Below, piece by piece: positions 8,515-15,840 of a stretch of DNA of 64,000 nucleotides. A model generated the notes under the pieces. That model had not been told where the DNA came from and did not search any database. It worked only from the letters and a program-made list of their open reading frames with translations. Made by a program: the position numbers and the translations under genes. Source of the DNA: Methanofastidiosum methylothiophilum (GTDB lineage Archaea; Methanobacteriota_B; Thermococci; Methanofastidiosales; Methanofastidiosaceae); the NCBI GenBank assembly GCA_001587635.1, contig LNJE01000001.1:62001-126000 (forward strand). The letters are read 5' to 3'. The stretch's first letter is position 1, and each line of letters opens with the position of its first letter.

Positions 8515-9810
8515 ATTAGTAAAATAATTCTTCAACTTGCACTTGATATATTAAATCTTGATCGAGCTATTTCTATGGCAAAAGAAGCCGTTCCTGGGGG
8601 GATTGATTGGATTGAAGCTGGAACCCCCCTTATTAAAAGTGAGGGAATGGAGGCTATACGAGAATTAAAGCGTATTTTTCCTAATAAAAAGATAATAGCT
8701 GATATGAAAACTATGGATACCGGGGATTTTGAAACAGAAATGGCATCAAAGGCAGGTGCAGATATAATCTCCATATTAGGTGCTTCTGATGACAGTACAA
8801 TAAAGGAAGCAATTAAAGCTGCAAGGAAATACAATTCAGAGATAATGATTGATTTAATAAATGTCAAAAATAAAGTTGATAGGGCCGCAGAAGTAGAGAA
8901 GATGGGTGCAAAATATGTTTGCATTCATGTGGGCATTGATCAACAGATGAAAGGGGAAAATCCATTACAAGACATAAAAGATGTCAAGGAAGCCGTTAAT
9001 ATCACAATTGCAACTGCAGGGGGATTAAATTCTGAGAACATACCAGGGGTAATTTCTGCAGGAGCTGACATAGTAATTGTTGGTGGAGCCATTACAAAAG
9101 CTTCTAATCTTCTTGATGCCACAAAAATAATTAGAAAAAGCATTGATCTTGTAAAACCTATTGAAAGTTTAGAGTTTAAAAAATATAAAAAAGAAGAATT
9201 GATTGAGGCCTTAAAAAAAGTCTCATCCTCAAATGTTTCAGATGCTATGCATAGGGGAGGGGCAATGAAGGGCATACATACTGTTGTGCCCGGACTTAAA
9301 ATGGCTGGAAGAGCATTGACCATTAAAACTATGAACGGAGATTGGGCAAAGGTTGTTGAGGCTATTGATCTTGCAGAGGAAGGAGAAGTTCTAGTTGTGG
9401 ATACCAATTCAGGCGATATTGCTATTTGGGGGGAGCTTGCAACTTGGAGTGCTGTAATGAGAAAGCTTGGTGGTGTTGTAATAGATGGCGCTGTAAGAGA
9501 TGTTGATGATCTAAAAGAAATACGTTTTCCTATTTTTGCTAGATATGAAGTTCCGGATGCAGGGGACCCAAAAGGCTTTGGTGAGATTGGTTGTGAAGTG
9601 GTGTGTGGTGGGCTCAAAGTTAATAGAGGAGATTACATCATTGGAGATGACAGTGGAGTCGTAGTAATACCTCAAGAGGAAGCCCAAGAAATAATAAACA
9701 GAAGTATTGATGTCAAAGAAAAAGAGAATAGAATAAGAGAAGAAATTAAAAGAGGCTCAACTTTATCAAAAGTTCAAAAGCTTAAAAAATGGGAGAAGGT
9801 AGTTGGGTAA
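8515..9810 (+). CDS. hps: Hexulose-6-phosphate synthase fused to RraA-like domain, probable AUU start
   Basis: The N-terminal half (about 1-210) is hexulose-6-phosphate synthase, which in archaea runs in reverse to release formaldehyde and make ribulose 5-phosphate. It has LQLALDILNLDRA, IEAGTPLIKSEGM and ADMKTMDTGD. The C-terminal half (about 225-431) is RraA/DlpA-like (SNVSDAMHR, GGVVIDGAVRD), a known archaeal fusion. The first beta strand with its conserved Asp lies upstream of the first ATG (8575). The in-frame stretch from the stop at 8491 to that ATG holds no ATG, GTG or TTG. GGTGA at 8506-8510 points, with a 4-nt spacer, to ATT 8515 as the start. Family is secure; the start codon is inference. 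Confidence 0.9.
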   Translation: MSKIILQLALDILNLDRAISMAKEAVPGGIDWIEAGTPLIKSEGMEAIRELKRIFPNKKIIADMKTMDTGDFETEMASKAGADIISILGASDDSTIKEAIKAARKYNSEIMIDLINVKNKVDRAAEVEKMGAKYVCIHVGIDQQMKGENPLQDIKDVKEAVNITIATAGGLNSENIPGVISAGADIVIVGGAITKASNLLDATKIIRKSIDLVKPIESLEFKKYKKEELIEALKKVSSSNVSDAMHRGGAMKGIHTVVPGLKMAGRALTIKTMNGDWAKVVEAIDLAEEGEVLVVDTNSGDIAIWGELATWSAVMRKLGGVVIDGAVRDVDDLKEIRFPIFARYEVPDAGDPKGFGEIGCEVVCGGLKVNRGDYIIGDDSGVVVIPQEEAQEIINRSIDVKEKENRIREEIKRGSTLSKVQKLKKWEKVVG

Positions 9811-9820
9811 AGTAGGGCAA

Positions 9821-9837
9821 CGAAAATTTTATATATT
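9821..9837 (+). promoter_or_regulatory. BRE/TATA promoter of padR
   Basis: CGAAAA (BRE-like, 9821-9826) is followed by TTTTATATATT (TATA). Transcription would start about 25 nt downstream, near 9857, inside the palindromic operator that precedes padR. Confidence 0.65.
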
Positions 9838-9850
9838 ACGTTTATACTTG

Positions 9851-9886
9851 ATGTATCATAATCTGATATATCGGGGAATGATACAT
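9851..9886. promoter_or_regulatory. 36-bp symmetric operator overlapping the padR start codon
   Basis: ATGTATCAT at 9851-9859 and ATGATACAT at 9878-9886 are a perfect 9-bp inverted repeat. The self-complementary octamer GATATATC (9865-9872) lies exactly at the centre of symmetry (9868.5). The outer arms carry the ATGT...ACAT wording typical of PadR sites. The right arm includes the first two bases of the padR start codon, so bound protein would block the transcription start region. Autoregulation is the natural inference. Confidence 0.65.
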
Positions 9887-10229
9887 GTCTTTTGGTAAGT
9901 TCAGTAAAAGTTTTCATTATTTTCATATTTTAGATACTTTTGCCCTCTGGTTATTCAGTAAGGGAGAGCTTTGTGGGTATGATATTATAAAAGAGTATGA
10001 AAATAGATCCAACGGTAAATTAAAACCCTCACCAGCCCTAGTCTATCCATTACTTCTACTATTAACAACTGAAGGATTAATTGCAGAAACAAGTAAAGGA
10101 TCAAGAGGAAAAAAATTTTACACAATAACTCCCAAAGGAAACAAGAAATTAAAAGAAAGAATGAATAGTATAAAAAAAGAACTTCTATATTATGAAGATT
10201 TTCTTAAAGAAGTTTTTGAGGTGCAGTAA
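9885..10229 (+). CDS. PadR-family transcriptional regulator
   Basis: A 114-residue PadR-type winged-helix protein. LWLFSKGELCGYDIIKEYE, SPALVYPLLLLLTTEGLI and GKKFYTITPKGNKKLKE give the expected recognition helix, wing and start of the C-terminal dimerisation helix. The last codon overlaps the ATG of the RND gene, so it heads the export operon and probably controls it. A symmetric operator spans its own transcription start and start codon. Inducer unknown. Confidence 0.9.
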   Translation: MSFGKFSKSFHYFHILDTFALWLFSKGELCGYDIIKEYENRSNGKLKPSPALVYPLLLLLTTEGLIAETSKGSRGKKFYTITPKGNKKLKERMNSIKKELLYYEDFLKEVFEVQ

Positions 10230-11326
10230 TGGCAGAACTAAAAGATACACTCTTTGGGAAACTTGCATTAATTGAATATAAGTATAGTAAAATTATAGTT
10301 ATTACAATGCTACTTATTACAATTTTTCTAGCAATAGGTTCACTAAATATTCGTTTTGAATCTGACTTTTTAAGGGAGTTACCTCCTAACTTTGATGTTG
10401 TAAAAACTCAAAGTCTTATTAAAAGTGAATTTGGAGAAGAAGAAGGCATTATTATATTTTTAGAGACTAATCCAGATATCACTAATGATATTCGAAATAA
10501 ACAAAGCCTAGAAAGTATATATAATCTAGAAACGCGATTGAAGTCCCGTCCAGAAATACTTAATGTTGTAGGTCCTGGAACCGTCTACTATTCTATTTTT
10601 AGAAGTATCCCTCCTGATGAAACAATCTTAAGGGAAGTCGCCAAAAATATACCAGAATTGATATCCACAGATTATACCTCAGCTATTATTATTGTTAAGA
10701 CGAGTGGGGTTAGAAGTGAAAAGGAAATCAATTCTGTCATTAATGTTGTAGAAGAAGAAATCAAAAAGGTAGAACTACACGGACTTAACTATAAAATAAC
10801 GGGTTCACCTGTTTTAAATAAAACTATTATTAATGTTCTAAGAGAAGACGCATATAAAACAATGATTATATCTGCAATTATTGTATTTGTATTACTAACA
10901 TTGATACTAAGATTCAAGTCATTATTTGTAATAGTGCCCTTACTTTGCGGGGTACTCTGGACTGTGGGCATCTTATCTTATGCTAGGATACCGTTAAGTA
11001 TAATTACAGCTAGTATTGGTGCCATTATTATCGGTCTTGGTGCAGAATATGGAATATTTATGGTACTGCGTTACAACGAGGAATTAAAAAAAGGTAGACC
11101 TCATGAAGACAGAATTGTATCTATGGTTGCAGGGGTTGGTAGTGGCACCATTGGATCGAGTTCCACAACAATTGCAGGTTTTATGGCATTGGCCCTTTCA
11201 TCAATGCCAATGATGATCCANCTAGGTATAGCTTTATCGTTAGGTATTGTCAGCTGTCTTATTGGAGCGTTAGTATTTTTACCTTCAATCATGGCATTGA
11301 GAGAGTGGTANCATGTCAAGTTATGA
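10229..11326 (+). CDS. RND (MMPL-type) exporter, N-terminal half protein
   Basis: This is one repeat unit of an RND exporter. A first membrane helix (about 22-42) is followed by an extracytoplasmic domain of about 160 residues. A block of five helices from about 210 to the end contains GAIIIGLGAEYGIFMVLRYNEEL, the functionally important fourth-helix region of HAE3/MMPL proteins. Usual family members have two such units in one chain of 700-900 residues; here the second unit is a separate gene. The codon at 11309-11311 is TAN. If N is A or G this protein ends there, 1 nt before the next ATG; otherwise it ends at 11326, overlapping the next gene. Confidence 0.87.
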   Translation: MAELKDTLFGKLALIEYKYSKIIVITMLLITIFLAIGSLNIRFESDFLRELPPNFDVVKTQSLIKSEFGEEEGIIIFLETNPDITNDIRNKQSLESIYNLETRLKSRPEILNVVGPGTVYYSIFRSIPPDETILREVAKNIPELISTDYTSAIIIVKTSGVRSEKEINSVINVVEEEIKKVELHGLNYKITGSPVLNKTIINVLREDAYKTMIISAIIVFVLLTLILRFKSLFVIVPLLCGVLWTVGILSYARIPLSIITASIGAIIIGLGAEYGIFMVLRYNEELKKGRPHEDRIVSMVAGVGSGTIGSSSTTIAGFMALALSSMPMMIXLGIALSLGIVSCLIGALVFLPSIMALREWXHVKL

Positions 11327-12392
11327 TAAACTAATTAAAAAATATGCAGAGATTCATGGGAAACACCCAAAAAANATTCTCATATTATCNTTTATAATCA
11401 CAATTATTTTAGGTTCTGGAATCGCTCTAATGAAAATAGAACAATTAGAGGGTATAGGCCAGTTGCCAAGCAATAGAGAAGAGATGCAAGTGTTCCTAAA
11501 AATGGANGATAAGTTTGAAAGATATAATTCNATCATTATTTTAATAAAATCAGATAATGTATTTTCACCGGATGTACTAAAAGAAGCATACTTATTGAAT
11601 CAAAAATTGATTAATGTATATGGAATAGAGGGCTCCTCTTTTAATCTTAAACTTGATGAAATATACCTGCCAAAAGAGATCCTGATTAACAGACTCGAAG
11701 TTTCAGAAAGTCTTGGCTATATGTTGATAAGATTAAATGTAACAAAAGGCATAGACAGTGTTAGAGTCTATGATGATATAAAAGACATAATATCAAAAAC
11801 TTCTTTGACCGTGTATCCTGGTGGCAGTTTGACGCTAAATAGAGAATTAACAAATATGGTTTTACCTGAATTATCCAAAATATCCTTGGTCGGTAGTATT
11901 GGCGTCTTGTTATGTGTTATTTTAACATTTAAGTCAATTAGATACGGATTAATCCCCCTAATATGTGTCGGATTGGGGATAGTGTGGATGATGGGGATAT
12001 CCGCATTTGTTGGGATCTCACTTAGTTCTGAACTTGTTGGAGTAGTTTCAATGATGGCTGGGATAGGGATAGATTTTGCAATTCAAACGATAAATAGATA
12101 TCTTCTTGAAAGAAGCCCCATTATTTCTGAAAAGATAGAAAATACCCTTGAAGGGGTTATTGCACCAATTATAGTTTCTTCTATAGTTGCGGGTTTTGGT
12201 TTTGTTGCAATGCTAACAGGCTCTTTATCTCTATTGGATACCTTAGGGAAGATGCTATTTATTGGAGTATTCAGTTGCATGGGCGTGTCTCTTATTTTCC
12301 TTCCGTCTTTGTTGATAATTCAAGAAAATATATTTCAAGATACAGAAAAAATGATAAAGAAAAAAATGGAGGTATTATATGGAAAAAAGTAG
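11313..12392 (+). CDS. RND (MMPL-type) exporter, C-terminal half protein
   Basis: The second RND repeat: one membrane helix at about 22-40, an extracytoplasmic domain to about 190, then five helices with MMAGIGIDFAIQTINRYLLE in the position equivalent to the conserved fourth-helix region. With the upstream protein it should form one complete transporter protomer. Its 3' end overlaps the next gene by 14 nt, so PadR, both halves and the COG1361-like protein form one operon. The cargo is unknown. Archaeal HAE3 members have been linked to lipids or hydrophobic compounds, but nothing here fixes a substrate. Confidence 0.87.
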   Translation: MSSYDKLIKKYAEIHGKHPKXILILXFIITIILGSGIALMKIEQLEGIGQLPSNREEMQVFLKMXDKFERYNXIIILIKSDNVFSPDVLKEAYLLNQKLINVYGIEGSSFNLKLDEIYLPKEILINRLEVSESLGYMLIRLNVTKGIDSVRVYDDIKDIISKTSLTVYPGGSLTLNRELTNMVLPELSKISLVGSIGVLLCVILTFKSIRYGLIPLICVGLGIVWMMGISAFVGISLSSELVGVVSMMAGIGIDFAIQTINRYLLERSPIISEKIENTLEGVIAPIIVSSIVAGFGFVAMLTGSLSLLDTLGKMLFIGVFSCMGVSLIFLPSLLIIQENIFQDTEKMIKKKMEVLYGKK

Positions 12393-13878
12393 TATTTTTT
12401 TAATAGGGATTTTTTTAATGAGTGTTTTTGCGCCAGGAGTATATGGAAGTACGGATACAGTTATTTATTCAGGATATCTTCATGATAATGACTTCGTCTT
12501 TGTTGGGCCATATGCAATCTCCCTTATGGATTACAAAGACACCATAGCATCATTTATGGTCCTTGAAGGTACGGCTCCTGTTGGACCTTTAGGGGTGTAT
12601 ATATCGGAAGGAGAGTCTCTCAAAGTAAATGACATTACTATTAATTTAATTGACGTATCCAATGTAGGGGTTAATGTAATAATCAAAGGTCCTGTTGGGT
12701 ATAAAATTGGCAGGAGCCAATATGAATTTGTAGTAAAGGAAATAAAAACAAATCCGTTGAATGTAGAGCCAGGGGAGCCTTTTAATCTTGAAATCTTGCT
12801 TTCAAATGAAGGGTCTATGAAAGCGTATACAGTTAAGGGAAGTCTAAATGTGCCACCTATTGGAGCTATGGTTCCATTTATGCCTGAGAATACATCTGAC
12901 TCCACTTACATAGGGGATTTTGAAGCAGGGGCAAAAAAATTGATTTCATTTAGATTGAGGGCAAATGAAAATATACCTGCAGGTAATTACCCAATGGCAA
13001 TTGTTCTTGTTTTTTATGATGGAACAAATCCCTATCCAAGACCGTACACAATTCAATTTGGCCTTAGAGTAACAGGTAGAACAGAATTAATGGTAGTTAA
13101 TTTCTCATCTATGCCGGAAAATATAAGGCCTGGAAATGAAAATGTAAAGATAAAAGTTAATTTAGCAAATCAAGGAACTGAAAGTGCAAAATATGTAAAA
13201 GCATATCTTAATTTAAAGGAGCCTTTTACTTTATCAAAGTCTTATGAGAGCTCATATAATCTTGGAACTTTACCAGGCGGGTATGCAAAGGATGCAGAGT
13301 TTCTAATAAATATAGACAAGTCTGCAAAAAAGATGACATATACTGTACCTATGATCGTAGAGTACAGGGATTCTTCTAACAATCTCCTAAAAGAAGAGTT
13401 TGAATTGAACTTAGATATAAAGGGAAAACCAGAGCTTGAAATAACTGAATATCGCTTTGAGCCAAAAAATGTAAGAACAGGGGGAAATGTAAAAATATAT
13501 CTAACAATAGCAAACAACGGAGAGGAGAAAGCAGAATCTATAACAGTTGAGGCTATTGAAAGATCAGAACAACCTTTCGACTTCACATCTAAAAATGACT
13601 ACATTGGAGTTCTAAATCCTGGGCAGAAAGCAGAAGCGGTGTTAAGTGCCGATGTGAAATCATCAGCAGAAGAAAAAATTTATCAGCTTAGTCTAAGAAT
13701 TAGGGCTGTTGGAGACAAAGAAAAACAAGACTTAAATGTATACCTATTCCAAAAGAACGTAGATATTCCAGTAACTAAAACAATGAGTATTACAAAAATA
13801 GGCTTGATTGTAGGGTCTATATTTGTACTACTATTAGTGGGATACTACATATACAACAAGCATATAAAGAAAAAATAG
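12379..13878 (+). CDS. COG1361-like exported partner of the RND transporter
   Basis: A signal peptide (about 1-23, ending VYG) is followed by an N-terminal domain of unknown type. Three CARDB/NEW3-like beta-sandwich repeats come next, each with wording such as PGEPFNLEILLSNEGS, RPGNENVKIKVNLANQG and RTGGNVKIYLTIANNG. One membrane helix lies at about 473-493 with a KHIKKK tail. Overlap with the RND gene implies translational coupling, and this family commonly accompanies archaeal RND exporters. It probably acts as an extracytoplasmic accessory or adaptor; that role is inference. Confidence 0.82.
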   Translation: MEKSSIFLIGIFLMSVFAPGVYGSTDTVIYSGYLHDNDFVFVGPYAISLMDYKDTIASFMVLEGTAPVGPLGVYISEGESLKVNDITINLIDVSNVGVNVIIKGPVGYKIGRSQYEFVVKEIKTNPLNVEPGEPFNLEILLSNEGSMKAYTVKGSLNVPPIGAMVPFMPENTSDSTYIGDFEAGAKKLISFRLRANENIPAGNYPMAIVLVFYDGTNPYPRPYTIQFGLRVTGRTELMVVNFSSMPENIRPGNENVKIKVNLANQGTESAKYVKAYLNLKEPFTLSKSYESSYNLGTLPGGYAKDAEFLINIDKSAKKMTYTVPMIVEYRDSSNNLLKEEFELNLDIKGKPELEITEYRFEPKNVRTGGNVKIYLTIANNGEEKAESITVEAIERSEQPFDFTSKNDYIGVLNPGQKAEAVLSADVKSSAEEKIYQLSLRIRAVGDKEKQDLNVYLFQKNVDIPVTKTMSITKIGLIVGSIFVLLLVGYYIYNKHIKKK

Positions 13879-13899
13879 GGAATCGAATTCGGTGTACAT

Positions 13900-15840
13900 A
13901 TGAAAAAGAGCCTGATATTAGTTTTTATTATTTTATTTTCTTTAATACTTCCAATTAATGTAGGCTCTTCCTCAGTTCCAAGAGACGACTTTTTTTTTGA
14001 AGAGGATAATGTAAAATCTATGATAGTTGTTGGTGAAAAGNCAACATCTTCTGATATAATCTCAGCTTCAAAGTTNGCGTTTCTTATNGCAAATCGGCAT
14101 ACNAAAAGAATTGAAAATANCATTTATGAAGAATATGAAGTNTCTTTGAAAAATTTAAATNNGAGCGATGTTATAAGAATTGACCCTGCCAACACCACAG
14201 TGAATTCAATTAGAGTAGCTGATGGACTAAAATCCCTGTGGTGGGATGATGGATATAAGTATTCATCCTCTCTATACCCCTATGGNAANGGAAATAAGNT
14301 ATTTGATTATGGAGAAACGCATGAAGAGATTCTCATTANGTTATCAGATACTGAGGTTCCTGATGACTATTGTCTTGATTTTAATGTTTCTGATATCATT
14401 TATAGAATAACAAATATACACACACCTTTTCAAAGGAAGNTATTTGCTAGATGTTTTGGACCGCTTTATGACATCCCCTATAGTTCTTATAAAGTAAGAT
14501 TATTTGAAAAAGAGTATCCAATTATTTCTAATGGAGTTTACCGTTCTAAAGACCAAAGTATAAGATATTTTATCTATGGTATACCTATTTACTCCCCAGA
14601 TACCATATTTAAAGTAGGGGATACGAAAATGTTCGGTTGGTACACTGTAACACTTTTAGACATACATAGCCCTACGACTGAAACAACTTCTAAGGAAGAC
14701 AAATACAAAGTCAAAAGTAATGGAAGCTTCTCAGGTGAGTACAAAGTTTACCTTAGAGTTTCTGATTTCACTGGAAGGACTAATGAATTTTTAATGGTAA
14801 TGGACGCAAATAGCTCAAGGTGTTGTTCATGTGTTCCTCTGTGTGATCCAAAAGGAGGCTATGGATCATTTACAACTAACCCAACAAAACAATATGAAAA
14901 TGATCCATACTTCATCTTTGAAAGAGGAACTAGGGTAATTGATGGCCTTGAAGAAACTATATGGGCAATCCCCGTCTTTTACATAGATGGAATTAAAGTC
15001 TTTGAGGGGGCTAATAATGCCCTTCTTGCAGAGTTTGATGTCTATTCTCTAAAGGACTATGGCGCAATCGAGGAGTCTTCATGTTGTATGCCATTTGTAA
15101 CATATCCTAATGATTACAATCTTACTATTTCTAATCTTTGGGAGGATGCTGTTGCTTTCGGTGTTGATCTTAACGGTGATGGAAATATATCCTCTGTGGA
15201 ACAGCAGGTACCGGTGTTTGAAACCATAGGGGAAGAGTGTAATGCATCGATTAAGATTCCATTCTATTCACCAGTCTATATAAATCCTGGGAAAGACGGC
15301 ATATTTGGAACCTGCGACGACTACCTTGATCTAAATCCCCTAAATCCAAGATTTAAGAAATGTAGTTATGACACAATTGATATAGTATTGTGTGATAAGA
15401 TAGATCTAACTTGCTGCGATCCTCAAGTTGTTTATGGCCCAAAGAACTACTTCAAAATTGATATACTTGACTCAAACTATTATCAAAAAGATGGAAATGG
15501 GGTTGAGCTTACTATTAGTCAGAAAAAATCCAAATTATATTTATTCTACGATTCAACAGTAAAAATTGAACCAACTTCACTTATTAAAAGGGATATAGAT
15601 GTTACAGGAACTGACAAAGCAAAGAAAAATCTAATCCTTATAGGAAATGAAAATAATAATCAGATGATAAAAGACCTCTGCGATTCAGGAATATCAAAAG
15701 TTGTGTGGTCAAGATCATTTGGTGAATGGGAATATTTAAGAAACGTCTTTTATGAAAACAGTGTTTTAATTGTGGGTGGAAAAAACAGCGAATCTACAAA
15801 TAAAGCATTAGAGGACATAATGAAGCTACTGTTTATTTGA
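13900..15840 (+). CDS. S-layer-type protein (MJ0822-like domains), Cys-rich
   Basis: A signal peptide (about 1-24) precedes SMIVVGEK-TSSDIISASK, which follows the N-terminal S-layer domain wording of Methanococcus/Thermococcus proteins. The middle has VGDTKMFGWYTVTLLDI, and the C-terminus has LILIGNENNN...VLIVGGKNSESTNKA, matching the S-layer C-terminal domain. Unusual features are Cys clusters (RCCSCVPLC, SCCMP, LTCCDP) and a Ca-binding-like loop DLNGDGNISSVE. No C-terminal membrane helix is present. Ambiguous bases lie at 14041-14440. It could be the main S-layer subunit or a minor paralogue. It converges with lhr (15-nt overlap). Confidence 0.72.
   Translation: MKKSLILVFIILFSLILPINVGSSSVPRDDFFFEEDNVKSMIVVGEKXTSSDIISASKXAFLXANRHXKRIENXIYEEYEXSLKNLNXSDVIRIDPANTTVNSIRVADGLKSLWWDDGYKYSSSLYPYXXGNKXFDYGETHEEILIXLSDTEVPDDYCLDFNVSDIIYRITNIHTPFQRKXFARCFGPLYDIPYSSYKVRLFEKEYPIISNGVYRSKDQSIRYFIYGIPIYSPDTIFKVGDTKMFGWYTVTLLDIHSPTTETTSKEDKYKVKSNGSFSGEYKVYLRVSDFTGRTNEFLMVMDANSSRCCSCVPLCDPKGGYGSFTTNPTKQYENDPYFIFERGTRVIDGLEETIWAIPVFYIDGIKVFEGANNALLAEFDVYSLKDYGAIEESSCCMPFVTYPNDYNLTISNLWEDAVAFGVDLNGDGNISSVEQQVPVFETIGEECNASIKIPFYSPVYINPGKDGIFGTCDDYLDLNPLNPRFKKCSYDTIDIVLCDKIDLTCCDPQVVYGPKNYFKIDILDSNYYQKDGNGVELTISQKKSKLYLFYDSTVKIEPTSLIKRDIDVTGTDKAKKNLILIGNENNNQMIKDLCDSGISKVVWSRSFGEWEYLRNVFYENSVLIVGGKNSESTNKALEDIMKLLFI

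Noticed and set aside
8940..9617. Long minus-strand reading frame inside hps-rraA (225 codons)
   Set aside because: It lies wholly within a well-supported gene on the other strand, has no ribosome site and its protein has no recognisable domain. It is a frame shadow.
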